64,000 bases of DNA from Nonomuraea fuscirosea (GTDB taxonomy: Bacteria > Actinomycetota > Actinomycetes > Streptosporangiales > Streptosporangiaceae), in contig NZ_PVNG01000005.1 of the NCBI RefSeq assembly GCF_003001935.1, positions 62,001 to 126,000 on the forward strand, written 5' to 3'. The position numbers and the translations under genes were made by a program. Below are positions 25,156 through 34,331 of the stretch, piece by piece (position 1 is the stretch's first letter; each line of letters begins with the position of its first letter). The notes under the pieces are model-generated. The model was not told the DNA's origin. It searched no databases and was given only the letters and a program-made list of their open reading frames with translations.

Positions 25156-28100
25156 CGCGCGACCTCAAGGTTGTACGTAGCCTGATAGAGGCGGGTGGCG
25201 ACGGATTCGTCCGGAATGCCGGCGGAATCGAGCGCTTGCACGTAACGCATGGCCTCCTCGTCGAACAACATGCCGATCCTGGCCCGCAGGTCACTGAGCG
25301 CCTTGGCGCCGATGCCGCGCAGCGACTCCGCGCCGAGCAGGGCGTTGACCAGCCGGTGCGGCACCCCTTCGCCGTTGCTCCCGCTGAACATGGCGACCAT
25401 GAAGATCAGCGAGAGCGACTCGGGATCGAACGAGACGAGCTTCGACACCGACCGTTTGGCCACCCCCTCCGTGCGGACGAGCTCGCCCAGGTGATCCTGC
25501 CAGGAGGCGATGGCCCTGCTGGTGTGGCGGACGAGGTTGTCGGACGGCCGGTCGAGGTTCTCCCCGAGCTTGGCGCCCAGCTCGGAACGGTGCCGCCAGC
25601 GCGCCGCCACCTCCTCGGAGGCCCGGTTGGCGGCGGCGACGATGACCGATTCGAGCCCGGTGCGGACCGCCGCCTTGAACGCCAGCACCCGCTCCGGCGC
25701 CTGCTTGGCCGCCCGGCCGCGCCTGCGCAGCTGCAGTGAACGCATGAGGTCGCCGGAGCCGGCGAAGTCCTGCCAGCGGGCGAGCACCTCGCCGTGCAGC
25801 AGCGAGCCGTTCTTGGAGGCCTTGTCGATCGTGCTGAGGGCGCTCAGGTAGGCCGCCTCCACGTCGCTGCGCAGCTCGGCCCGGAACGCCACCTGCGACT
25901 CCAGGTGCCGGGCCAGCGCCGGTACGCGGGTGCGGAAGCTGTTGAGCACGCCGTTCAGCGTCTCGCGTACGGCCTGCGCCCGCCGATCCTCGTCCACGGA
26001 CAGCTCGGCCAGCCACAGCCGCAGGTCGGTCACCTCGCTGTCGGGCAGCCTGCCGTCGGCCACCTCCGCCTCGTGGATGACGAACCGGTCGATCTCGCCC
26101 AGACCGTACTCGCTCAGCATCCGCCCGAAGTGCTTGAGCACCACGTCGGCGGACTTCTGCTGCACCCGGGACAGGACGATCGCCAGGCGGGCGCCGCGCT
26201 CCTTGGCCAGCCGCAGCAGGTTCCAGGCGGGGGCGTCGGCGTAGCGGGCGGCCGTCGTCACGAAGATCCACAGGTCGGCGGCGTCGAGCATGCGGTGCGC
26301 GATCTCGTGGTGCTCCTCGACCACCGAGTCGATGTCGGGGGTGTCGAGCAGCGCGACGCCCTGCGGCAGCTTCTCGGTCTGGACGATGACCAGGCTGCCC
26401 ATCGTGGCTTCCTGGGTCGGCTTGTCGAGCCGCTGGAGGGCGCCGAGCAGCTCGCCCTCCGCGAACCACTTGTGGTCCTCGGGGTGACAGGCCAGGACCG
26501 GGGTGCCGGTGGTGGGACGCCGTACGCCCGTACGCGAGACGTTCTTCTCGGCCAGGCTGTTGACCAGGGTGGACTTGCCCGCGCCGGTCGAGCCGGCGAT
26601 CACGATGAGGGCCGGGGCGGTGCGGGTCTTGATCCGGGGCAGCACGTAGTTGTCGAGCTGGGCCAGCAGGTCGGCCTGCGTGCGCTTGGCTTCCTCGGAG
26701 CCCGGCAGGTCGAGGCCGAAACGCAGGTCGGCGACGCTCGCGCGCAGCGCGTCGAGCGCCGTCGTCAGCGCCTCGACCGCCTCGGGGGGCAGGTCCTCCA
26801 GCCGCTCGCCCTGGCGCAGGGGTACGGCTGCGGAGGCGCCGGACGGGCTCGCGGACTGGTCGGACGCGCTGGGTGAGGTCGCAGGCTGGTCGGAATCGTC
26901 GGATGGGGCCGCCGGCTGGTCAGGGGCTTCCGGCGTGGCCGCCACCTGGTCGGAGGCTTCGGATGTGACCGCCTCCTGGTCGTCGGCGGTTTTCGCGGCC
27001 GTGTCCTCGCCGTCCGTCTCCGCGGAGCCCTCTTCATCGGCCCTCGCGCTTTCGGAGGCCTCGTCGCTGAAGCTCGCGTCGTCGGAGCCCTCGCCACCGG
27101 AGCTCGCGTCATCGGAGCTCGCGTCGCCGGAGCTCGCGTCATCGGAGCTCGCGTCGCCGGAGCTCGCGTCATCGGAGCTCGCGTCGCCGGAGCCCGCGTC
27201 ATAGGAGCTCGCGTCGTCGTGCGCTGCATCGGCGAAGACCTGATCGGTCTTCGCGTCCTCGGCGGCGGCCTCGTGGGCCTCCGGGTCCGCGACTGTCTCC
27301 GCGGCCTCGCCCGTCGTTGCGGCCGCAGCGTCGCCACGGGCATCCGCGGGCTCGGATTCAGGTGCCTCCTGCTGGAGGTCCGCAGGTTCTTCGCCGCCGT
27401 CCGCGAGCTTCGCGCCGCTGTCGGCGCGGGTCCGGTCGGTGGTCGTGAGCGCGTCGCCGGTCTCAGTGTCCGTGTCGGCGAGCACGTCGCCGGCTTCCGC
27501 CGCCGCGAGCGCGTCGCCGCCTGATGGCTGTACGTCCGCGAGTGCGTCGCCACCTGATGGCTGTACGTCCACGAGTGCGTCATCGGCCGATGGACTCGGG
27601 GCCTTGAGCGCCTCATCAGCCGACGGCTCGGCGTCCGTGCCGGTGCGGGTCTCCTCTTCCGAGGCTTCGCCGGTTTCCGGGACGAATGCGCCGGTTCGTG
27701 CGGCTTCGGCTGGTTCCCGCGTCTCGGAGGCGTCCTTCCGCGCGGCGGCTTCCGTGTCGGCGTCGAGCCCGGCAGCGGTGTCGCCGGCTTCCACGTCTGC
27801 GGGTTCGGCAGGGCGGGTGGCGGCTGCGGGCTTCTTGACCCACAGGCTCTCGCCCTGTTCCCCGACCGGCTCGGCGGGAGGGGCGGGGCGGGCGCCGGGG
27901 CCGCCGAGGGAGGCGGGCTTGACGAAGAGTGAGGGCCGCCCCGAAGGAGGCTCAGGGTCGTCGAAGCCGGCCGGCGGGCGCAGGGCCTCAAGGTCCTGGG
28001 GTGTCGTGGGGCGTCGCAACGCGGCGGGCTTCTCGAACAGGGACGGCCTGCCGCTGGGCGCCTCGGAAGGGGGCTGGGTCGGCGCGGGCGAGTCGCGGAA

Positions 28101-28730
28101 CCACTGGCCGGGCTCCCGGCTGTTGCTCCCGCTCTCCCGGGCGGGAGGCTCGGAGCCCTGCTCGCGGAAGGAGGGCCTGCGCGGCTTGCGGACGGGCAGT
28201 CGCCCGCCCGGCTGCACGCCGGACCCCTCACGAGGCTCGCCCCCACCGGAGCCGCCGCCCGAAGCGGGACGTCCTGCTACGCCGGAGCCGCCACCCGCGG
28301 AACGATTCGCCACGCCGGAGCCGCCGGCCGGTTCTTCGCCGGCCGGAACGGAACGATCCGGGCGGCCGGAACCGCCGGGCCCCGCGTCACCTCTGCCCGA
28401 AGCGGAGCCGCCGCGGGCCGCCGCATCGCCGCCGGCCGGAGCCGAGCCGCCCAGGCGGCCGGAGCCGCGCCCCGCGTCGTCGCCGGTCGAAGCGGCTTCG
28501 CCCCGTCGGCCAGGATCGCCGCCGGCCGGAACGGAACGATCCGGGCGGCCTGAGGCGCCGGGGCGTTCCGGAGTCTCGCGGGTGCCGGCGCCGTTGCGGG
28601 CGTCGTCGCCCCGGCCCTGATCAGAGCCCTGGTCAAGGCCCTGGTCAAGGCCCTCGTCAGTCACCGCGCGGAAGCTCAACGTCTGCTCCCCGGCTGACTC
28701 GTTCCGTCCGTCATCCCTGGCCGTGTTCAC
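25152..28730 (-). CDS. Dynamin-like GTPase with long acidic disordered N-terminus (DynA-like)
   Basis: A 1192-residue protein. Residues 1 to about 635 are low-complexity: first Gly/Arg/Ser/Pro-rich, then strongly Asp/Glu/Ala/Ser-rich with a tandem repeat. The GTPase domain follows (G1 AGSTGAGKST with Lys719, G3 DTPDIDS, G4-like LSRV), then a helical domain. The GTG start at 28730 overlaps the cysG-type gene by GTGA, so the three genes 28727-29959, this one and 23533-25155 are translationally chained. Homologous dynamin-like GTPases are usually near 600 residues; the extra half is the oddity. Confidence 0.78.
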   Translation of the reverse strand: MNTARDDGRNESAGEQTLSFRAVTDEGLDQGLDQGSDQGRGDDARNGAGTRETPERPGASGRPDRSVPAGGDPGRRGEAASTGDDAGRGSGRLGGSAPAGGDAAARGGSASGRGDAGPGGSGRPDRSVPAGEEPAGGSGVANRSAGGGSGVAGRPASGGGSGGGEPREGSGVQPGGRLPVRKPRRPSFREQGSEPPARESGSNSREPGQWFRDSPAPTQPPSEAPSGRPSLFEKPAALRRPTTPQDLEALRPPAGFDDPEPPSGRPSLFVKPASLGGPGARPAPPAEPVGEQGESLWVKKPAAATRPAEPADVEAGDTAAGLDADTEAAARKDASETREPAEAARTGAFVPETGEASEEETRTGTDAEPSADEALKAPSPSADDALVDVQPSGGDALADVQPSGGDALAAAEAGDVLADTDTETGDALTTTDRTRADSGAKLADGGEEPADLQQEAPESEPADARGDAAAATTGEAAETVADPEAHEAAAEDAKTDQVFADAAHDDASSYDAGSGDASSDDASSGDASSDDASSGDASSDDASSGGEGSDDASFSDEASESARADEEGSAETDGEDTAAKTADDQEAVTSEASDQVAATPEAPDQPAAPSDDSDQPATSPSASDQSASPSGASAAVPLRQGERLEDLPPEAVEALTTALDALRASVADLRFGLDLPGSEEAKRTQADLLAQLDNYVLPRIKTRTAPALIVIAGSTGAGKSTLVNSLAEKNVSRTGVRRPTTGTPVLACHPEDHKWFAEGELLGALQRLDKPTQEATMGSLVIVQTEKLPQGVALLDTPDIDSVVEEHHEIAHRMLDAADLWIFVTTAARYADAPAWNLLRLAKERGARLAIVLSRVQQKSADVVLKHFGRMLSEYGLGEIDRFVIHEAEVADGRLPDSEVTDLRLWLAELSVDEDRRAQAVRETLNGVLNSFRTRVPALARHLESQVAFRAELRSDVEAAYLSALSTIDKASKNGSLLHGEVLARWQDFAGSGDLMRSLQLRRRGRAAKQAPERVLAFKAAVRTGLESVIVAAANRASEEVAARWRHRSELGAKLGENLDRPSDNLVRHTSRAIASWQDHLGELVRTEGVAKRSVSKLVSFDPESLSLIFMVAMFSGSNGEGVPHRLVNALLGAESLRGIGAKALSDLRARIGMLFDEEAMRYVQALDSAGIPDESVATRLYQATYNLEVAR
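27091..27210. repeat. Four 30-bp in-frame repeats coding a Ser/Asp/Ala motif
   Basis: Units at 27091, 27121, 27151 and 27181. The two middle ones are identical (GCGTCGCCGGAGCTCGCGTC plus ATCGGAGCTC) and the outer two degenerate. On the minus strand each encodes a ten-residue DDASSGDASS-type unit in the disordered part of the large GTPase. Confidence 0.92.
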
Positions 28731-29959
28731 GGCAAGCGCTCCGCTCGAACCATTGCGACCTCCTGGCCGACCCTCACGACATCGCCGACGATGACGATCG
28801 CCGGCGGCCGTATCCCAGCCGCGGACACGCGGTCGGCCACAGTGGCAAGGGAAGCGATAACCGCCCGCTGGGTCGGAAGGGTACCGTCCTGCACCACCAT
28901 TGCGGGAGTCTCCGGAGCACGTCCGTCGCGAAGGAGTGCCTCGGCCACCTTCGCCAGCCGTTCGACGGCCATCAGCAGCACCAAGGTGCCCTGGGAACGG
29001 GCCAGGCCAGGCCAGTCGACGGTGGATTTGGGGTCGTCGGGAGCCACGTGCACGGAGATGACATGAAATTCCTGACTCACCCCGCGATGGGTCACCGGCA
29101 CCCCGGCCGCGGCGGGCACCGCGACGGCGCTGGTGATGCCGGGGACGACGAGGACGGGGATGCCGGCGTGGGCGCAGGCGATCATCTCCTCGCCGCCGCG
29201 CCCGAACACGAACGGGTCACCGCCCTTGAGCCGGACCACGAACTTGCCCTGTCTGGCGCGGTCCACGATGAGCTCGTTGATCGTCTCCTGGGACAGCGAG
29301 CGGCCGTAGGGCACCTTGGCCGCGTCGATCAGCTCCACGTCGGCGGCTAGCTCGTCGAGCAGCCCCCGGGGCGCGAGGCGGTCGGCGACCACCACGTCGG
29401 CCTGGGCGAGCAGTTGACGCCCGTGCACCGTGATGAGCCCGGGATCGCCGGGGCCGCCGCCGACGAGGGCGACGCCGACCGGCTTGGTGCGGTTGCGCCG
29501 GGCGTCGACGGTGCCGTCGCGCAGCGCCTCGACGACCGCGTCGCGGATGCCGGCGGCCCGGCGCGGGTCTCCGCCCGCGGTGACGGCCACGCTGATCTCG
29601 TCGACCCGCCCGCTCGCCGGGGTCCAGGCGGCGGAGGCGTCCTTGTCGTCGGCGCGCACGCACCAGACGCGCTTGGCCTCAGCCTCGCCGGCCACCGCGG
29701 TGTTGACGGATCTGTCGTCGGTGCAGGCCTGGACGAGCCAGGCGCCGTCGCAGTCGCCGACCTCGTAGGGCCGGGCGTGCCAGGTGACCCTGCCGGCGGC
29801 GATCAGGTCGTCGAGCGCCGGCGTGACCGACGGCGACACGACGGTGACCTCCGCACCGGCCTCTAGCAGCGCGGGAACCCGGCGCTGGGCGACGCGGCCG
29901 CCGCCCACGACGAGCACCCGGCGGCCGGAAAGCCGCAGGCCGAGGAGGTAGGGGCCCAT
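28727..29959 (-). CDS. cobA: Siroheme synthase / uroporphyrinogen-III C-methyltransferase (CysG-type fusion)
   Basis: A 410-residue bifunctional enzyme. The N-terminal half (1-150) is the precorrin-2 dehydrogenase/ferrochelatase Rossmann domain (VVGGGRVAQRRV). The C-terminal half (about 165-405) is the SAM-dependent uroporphyrinogen-III methyltransferase (VALVGGGPGDPGLIT, VRLKGGDPFVFGRGGEE, VPGITSA). It makes precorrin-2 and, potentially, siroheme, the branch point for B12. The central ferrochelatase/dimerisation part is short compared with enterobacterial CysG. Start ATG 29959. It belongs to the B12 gene run 28727-34251. Confidence 0.92.
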   Translation of the reverse strand: MGPYLLGLRLSGRRVLVVGGGRVAQRRVPALLEAGAEVTVVSPSVTPALDDLIAAGRVTWHARPYEVGDCDGAWLVQACTDDRSVNTAVAGEAEAKRVWCVRADDKDASAAWTPASGRVDEISVAVTAGGDPRRAAGIRDAVVEALRDGTVDARRNRTKPVGVALVGGGPGDPGLITVHGRQLLAQADVVVADRLAPRGLLDELAADVELIDAAKVPYGRSLSQETINELIVDRARQGKFVVRLKGGDPFVFGRGGEEMIACAHAGIPVLVVPGITSAVAVPAAAGVPVTHRGVSQEFHVISVHVAPDDPKSTVDWPGLARSQGTLVLLMAVERLAKVAEALLRDGRAPETPAMVVQDGTLPTQRAVIASLATVADRVSAAGIRPPAIVIVGDVVRVGQEVAMVRAERLP

Positions 29960-30037
29960 GGGGGGAATCTCCCGTTCGCGAACGTTGTGTTAAGAGGTAA
30001 ACCTACCGGCTTCGCCTGTGTCATTTGCTGCGCACGG

Positions 30038-31051
30038 TCAACGACCGTCGAGAAGAGGCTGCCGGGGATCCCAGCGAGGCCCGCCCTCATCGTCCTTACG
30101 GCGTCTGGCCATCGCTGACAAGGCCTCAAGGATAACCCGGTTACCGAGGTAGGCGGTGATGTCGGCGTGATCGTACGGCGGCGCCACCTCGACCACCTCC
30201 ATCCCCGCGACCGGCAGCTCGTAACAGATCCGGCGGACGGCGTCGAGCAGTTGCCTGGCCGTCAGCCCGCCCGGCTCGGGCGTGCCGGTGCCCGGGGCGT
30301 GGCCGGGGTCGCACACGTCGATGTCGACCGACAGGAAGACCTGGTCGCAGTCGTCGAGCGCGATCCCGAACGACTCCGTCAGGCACTCGTCGAGCCCGCG
30401 GGCCACGATCTCGGTCATCTCGTAGGAGCGCATGTTCTGGGCGGCCATCCAGCCGAGCGTCTCGGGCTCGGGCCAGTAGCCGCGCAGCCCCAGCTGCAGG
30501 AACCGGTCGCCGCGGATCGCCCCCGACTCGATCAGCCGCCGCATGGGCTGGCCGTGGCCGTGCAGGTGGCCGAAGGAGATGTCGCCGGTGTCGGCGTGGG
30601 CGTCGAAGTGGATCATCGAGGTGCGCCCGGCCGGGTGTGCCCGCGCGGTGCCGCGCGCGTCCGGCAGCGCCACCGTGTGGTCGCCGCCGAGCACCAGCGG
30701 GATCGCCCCCGACGCGGCCACCCGGTGCACGGTCTCCTCGATGGCCGCCAGCGAGCCCTCGACGTCGCCGGAGTAGCACTCCACGTCGCCGGCGTCGAGC
30801 ACCCGCAGGTCCCGCAGGGCGTCCACGCGCAGGGCCAGGCTGGGCCTGGAGCCGTCGTGCGGCAGGTAGCAGGCCTGGCGCAGCGCCATCGGCCCGAACC
30901 TGGCGCCGGGCCGGTTGGAGGTGCCGCCGTCGAACGGAGCCCCGATGATCACCACGTCGGCGTCGGCGTAGGTCGCCGGATCGCCGGCGTCGCACCGCCC
31001 GACGCCGAGGAACGTGATGTCGGGCCCGTACATGGGTCCGTAACGCGCCAT
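30038..31051 (-). CDS. speB: Agmatinase / guanidino-ureohydrolase
   Basis: A 337-residue Mn-dependent ureohydrolase with the full metal-ligand set: LGGDHTV, FDAHADTGD and SVDIDVCDP. The N-terminus (PMYGPDITFLGV) is like that of agmatinases and guanidinobutyrases. It would cleave agmatine to putrescine and urea, or a related guanidino acid. ATG 31051 has GGGAGGTG 8 nt upstream. It lies between cobT and the cysG-type gene with gaps of 26 and 78 nt, so it probably shares a transcript with the B12 genes without an obvious metabolic link. Confidence 0.87.
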   Translation of the reverse strand: MARYGPMYGPDITFLGVGRCDAGDPATYADADVVIIGAPFDGGTSNRPGARFGPMALRQACYLPHDGSRPSLALRVDALRDLRVLDAGDVECYSGDVEGSLAAIEETVHRVAASGAIPLVLGGDHTVALPDARGTARAHPAGRTSMIHFDAHADTGDISFGHLHGHGQPMRRLIESGAIRGDRFLQLGLRGYWPEPETLGWMAAQNMRSYEMTEIVARGLDECLTESFGIALDDCDQVFLSVDIDVCDPGHAPGTGTPEPGGLTARQLLDAVRRICYELPVAGMEVVEVAPPYDHADITAYLGNRVILEALSAMARRRKDDEGGPRWDPRQPLLDGR

Positions 31052-31077
31052 GGTCCGCACCTCCCGTGTCCCCATCA

Positions 31078-32148
31078 TCACACGGGTTTCTCGGTCACCC
31101 CCGCGGAGTCGAACGTGGCCACCTCGTGCAGCACGCGTACCGCGGCGCAGACCATCGGATGGGCGAGCAGGCCGCCGGTGCCCTCGCCGAGCCGCAGCTC
31201 CAGCTCCACCAGCGGGCGCAGCCCGAGGTGGGTGAGCGCGGCGGTGTGGCCGGGCTCGGCCGAGCGGTGTCCCGCCACGCAGTGGTCGATCGCGGCGGGG
31301 TCGAGCGCGGCGGCCACGAGGGCGGCGGCGCCGGCGATGACGCCGTCGAGGATCACCGGCACGCGCTCCGCGGCGCCGCACAGGATGAGGCCGGCGATGG
31401 CCGCGTGCTCGAACCCGCCGACGGCGGCCAGGGCCCGCAGCGCCTCGCTGGGCGAGGAGGAGACGTCGGACACCGCGTTCACGCGCAGGGCCGAACGGAC
31501 GAGACCGACCTTGCGCTCGTACGTCTCGTCGTCGATCCCCGTGCCCCTGCCGGTCACCTCGGCCGGGTCCATGCCGGTGAAGGCGGAGATCAGCGCGGCC
31601 GAGGCGGTGGTGTTGGCGATGCCCATGTCGCCGGTGATCAGGCAGCGCGCGCCCGCGGCGACGAGCTCCTTGCCGACGAGGATGCCGGCCTCCAGCGCTC
31701 TGACCGCCTGGTCGACGGTCATGGCGGGGCCCTGCGACAGGTCCGCGGTGCCGTACGCGATCTTGTGCTTGATCAGCTGGGGCGCGTCGGGCAGGTCGGC
31801 GGCGACGCCGACGTCCACCACGGTCACCGTCGCGCCCGCCTGCGCGGCGAAGGCGTTGGCGACCGCGCCGCCCGCCAGGAAGTTGCCCACCATCTGCACG
31901 GTGACCTCCTGCGGCCACGGGGTGACGCCGCGCGCGTGCACGCCGTGGTCGGCCGCGAAGATGGCCAGGGCGGCCGGCTCCGGCATGGGCGGCGGGCTGA
32001 CCCCGGCCGCGCCCGCGAGCCGGACGGCGACGTCCTCCAGCACACCGAGCGAGCCGCGCGGCTTGGTGAGGCGGTCCTGGTGGGCGCGGGCCTCGGCGAG
32101 CGCCCGCGGGTCGGCGGGGCGGATCGCGGCGAGCGTCTCGGCGAGCAC
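31078..32148 (-). CDS. cobT: Nicotinate-nucleotide-dimethylbenzimidazole phosphoribosyltransferase
   Basis: A 356-residue CobT, which makes alpha-ribazole phosphate for the lower ligand of cobalamin. Characteristic segments are RLTKPRGSLG (about 26-35), FAADHGV, TGDMGIANTT (substrate loop) and the catalytic-Glu motif GEGTGG near 315-320. All are intact. The GTG start at 32148 has GGAGG 6 nt upstream. It follows the CbiX-like gene after 13 nt, in the same transcript. Confidence 0.95.
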   Translation of the reverse strand: MLAETLAAIRPADPRALAEARAHQDRLTKPRGSLGVLEDVAVRLAGAAGVSPPPMPEPAALAIFAADHGVHARGVTPWPQEVTVQMVGNFLAGGAVANAFAAQAGATVTVVDVGVAADLPDAPQLIKHKIAYGTADLSQGPAMTVDQAVRALEAGILVGKELVAAGARCLITGDMGIANTTASAALISAFTGMDPAEVTGRGTGIDDETYERKVGLVRSALRVNAVSDVSSSPSEALRALAAVGGFEHAAIAGLILCGAAERVPVILDGVIAGAAALVAAALDPAAIDHCVAGHRSAEPGHTAALTHLGLRPLVELELRLGEGTGGLLAHPMVCAAVRVLHEVATFDSAGVTEKPV

Positions 32149-32161
32149 GGCAAACCTCCGG

Positions 32162-33007
32162 TTAGGGGACGAGCTGGAGGGCTTCCTCGTAGCGGTCGAT
32201 CACGACGTCGGCCAGGGTCTCGCAGTCGCCGATCACCTCGGCGCAGCGGATGTCGAGGTCGGGATGCCCCGCCCCGTAGGCGAGCGCCTGCGCCCAGACG
32301 CGCTCCAGCATGCCGCCCGCGAACAGCAGGTACGGCACCACGATCACCCGCTTGGCCCCGAGCCGCCGGCAGCGTTCGAGCCCGCCGGGCACGCCGGGCG
32401 GGGTGACCGACACGAAGGCGGTCTCGACGGTCATGTAGTCGTAGGCGTACGTCTCCCAGAACAGCCGCGAGACCCGGTGGACCTCGGCGTTCGCGGTCGC
32501 GTCCGTGGAGCCCTCGCCGACCAGGACGACGGCGGTCTCGCCCGGTTCGACGTGCGCGTGGAAGTCGTCGGCCGGCGGCGCGTCCACGGAGCGGAGCCTC
32601 GGCCTGGCGCCGACCAGTTCGAGGGCGCGCGGCCTGGAGATCTCGGCGGCGGCCTCCTTGAGCCGCTCGGCCAGCAGCGACAGCACGCGGGGGTCGGGGC
32701 CGAGCGGGCGACCGTAGTCGTACATGAGGGTGGGGTGACGCTGCTGTTCGAGCGCCATCGCGGCCGGGAACTCCTCGTCCACCCTGCTGAGGCTCAACGG
32801 CAGCGCGACCAGCCGGTGGTGCCCCCTGGCGACCAGGGAGGCCACCGAGTCGCTCAGCCGGGGAGTGGCCCGCTCCAGGTAACCCCCTGACACGTCGGCG
32901 CCCGTCTGGTCGAGGCGGCAGCGGAGGCGGTGCACGAACCTCCCGAACTCCGCGGCGTAGGCGTCGTCCTGTGAGCCCTGCCCGATCAGCAGGAGCGGCG
33001 GCTTCAT
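32162..33007 (-). CDS. CbiX-like sirohydrochlorin chelatase, two-domain, altered active site
   Basis: A 281-residue protein with two tandem CbiX/class II chelatase domains, expected to insert Co or Fe into sirohydrochlorin. The usual N-terminal HGS/HGT motif with the metal-binding His reads IGQGSQDD here, so that His is Gln. The second-domain counterpart reads VGEGSTDATANAE, and VPYLLFAGGMLERV is the C-terminal metal-site segment. ATG 33007 has GGAG 9 nt upstream. It lies between cobL and cobT in the B12 operon. Activity may be lowered or shifted. Confidence 0.82.
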   Translation of the reverse strand: MKPPLLLIGQGSQDDAYAAEFGRFVHRLRCRLDQTGADVSGGYLERATPRLSDSVASLVARGHHRLVALPLSLSRVDEEFPAAMALEQQRHPTLMYDYGRPLGPDPRVLSLLAERLKEAAAEISRPRALELVGARPRLRSVDAPPADDFHAHVEPGETAVVLVGEGSTDATANAEVHRVSRLFWETYAYDYMTVETAFVSVTPPGVPGGLERCRRLGAKRVIVVPYLLFAGGMLERVWAQALAYGAGHPDLDIRCAEVIGDCETLADVVIDRYEEALQLVP

Positions 33008-33075
33008 TGAGGGATTCTCCGGTGCGGTAGACAAAGTCACGCGAGGATAACCGATGCGCACCGGTACGGAACAGG

Positions 33076-34251
33076 TCACCCTGTGTGTGCGGGCGTCGCG
33101 TGGACCACGAACACGGGGTCGGAGGCGGTCAGGCGGTGTGAGCCGTCGGGGTCGAGGGTCAGCTTGGAGGCCATGATCTGGGTGCCCTCGCCGTGGTATC
33201 CCTGCTCGCGCAGCCGGTCGAGCACGGCCGCGACCTGCTCGACCTTGCTCAGCGCGGACACGAGCGAGCGGGGGCGCCGGGCGGCGCAGGCCATCACCAC
33301 GTCGAGGCCGCCGCCGCCCACGAAGACCGCGTCGGGGTCGGGCAGCGGCTCCAGCGCGGGCGGCGCCTGTCCCCTGGTCAGAGCCACTTTGACGCCGTGG
33401 GCGAGCACGTTGGCGCGCAGCTCGGCGCAGCGGCCCTCGTCGCGTTCGACGGCCACGACGGCGGCGCCCAGCCGGGCGCACTCGACGGCGATCCCGCCGG
33501 TACCCGCGCCCACGTCCCAGACGAGGTCCCCCAGCCGGGGGCCCAGCTTGGCCAGCACGTACGCCCGCACCTCAGGCGGCAGCCCGCCCCCGGCCGGCAG
33601 CGCCCACTCGGCCGGCCCCGGCCGCGCACCCGCCACCCAGCTCGGCTCCTTGGGCCGGTGCAGCGGGTCGATGACGAGGACCACGTCGGGGTCCTTCCAC
33701 GGCCTGGTGGTGGCCTCGCCCATCCGGCTGTGGGTGACGCGTTCGTCGGGCCCGCCCAGGTCCTCGCAGACGATCAGCGCGCGCGGCGTGGTGGGGGCCA
33801 GCTCCCTGGCGATCTCGCCGGGGCCGACACCGGGCGCGACCAGCAGCGCGACCTTGGGGTGAGCGCGGCAGGCGTTGACGACCCGGTTGAGCTGGGCGGG
33901 GCCCGAAGGGGCGACGACCAGGGCGTCCTCCCAGTTGAGCCCGGCGCGGGCGAAGGCGCGGCCGACGAGCGAGACGGCCGGTAACACGTCCGGCTTGAGT
34001 CCGTGTGCGCGCAGCGTGCGTACGACGCCGAAGAAGCCGGGATCGCCCTCCGCGACGACGACCGCGGGGCCCTCGCCGTGTTCGAGATGACCGTCGATGG
34101 CCTCCAGCAGCGACCCGTCCACCGCGGTCGTCGCGTTGAGCTGGAGCCTTCCGAGCACGGCCGCGGGCGCCACCACGAGCCCGGCCTCCTGCAGTTTGCC
34201 CACCGCCCTGGCCGAGAGCTCGGACCCGTCCCAGCCGACCACCGTGATCAT
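33076..34251 (-). CDS. cobL: Precorrin-6Y C5,15-methyltransferase (decarboxylating)
   Basis: A 391-residue fusion of CbiE and CbiT activities in corrin ring synthesis. The N-terminal tetrapyrrole methylase (1-200) begins ITVVGWDGSELS with the binding segment VVAEGDPGFFGV. The C-terminal class I methyltransferase (about 215-385) has the SAM site WDVGAGTGGIAVE. It methylates C5 and C15 and removes the acetate carboxyl at C12. Start ATG 34251. It is the first gene of the minus-strand B12 run; no B12 riboswitch is evident upstream. Confidence 0.93.
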   Translation of the reverse strand: MITVVGWDGSELSARAVGKLQEAGLVVAPAAVLGRLQLNATTAVDGSLLEAIDGHLEHGEGPAVVVAEGDPGFFGVVRTLRAHGLKPDVLPAVSLVGRAFARAGLNWEDALVVAPSGPAQLNRVVNACRAHPKVALLVAPGVGPGEIARELAPTTPRALIVCEDLGGPDERVTHSRMGEATTRPWKDPDVVLVIDPLHRPKEPSWVAGARPGPAEWALPAGGGLPPEVRAYVLAKLGPRLGDLVWDVGAGTGGIAVECARLGAAVVAVERDEGRCAELRANVLAHGVKVALTRGQAPPALEPLPDPDAVFVGGGGLDVVMACAARRPRSLVSALSKVEQVAAVLDRLREQGYHGEGTQIMASKLTLDPDGSHRLTASDPVFVVHATPAHTG

Positions 34252-34331
34252 TGAGCCTCACCGTCCTCACCTCAAGGGTGACGGGTGCGGGGGTGTTTCA
34301 CAAAGGGTGGGACGGTCAGTCCGGCGTGCCC

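Noticed and set aside
29973..29984. CGTTCGCGAACG palindrome upstream of the cysG-type gene as an SOS box
   Set aside because: The half-sites are in the reverse order to the LexA consensus (GTTCG...CGAAC), so it is not a LexA site. It could still be another operator, but nothing supports that.
33008..34331. Cobalamin riboswitch upstream of cobL or the chelatase gene
   Set aside because: The leaders are short (about 70-80 nt) and I find no B12-box-like sequence.
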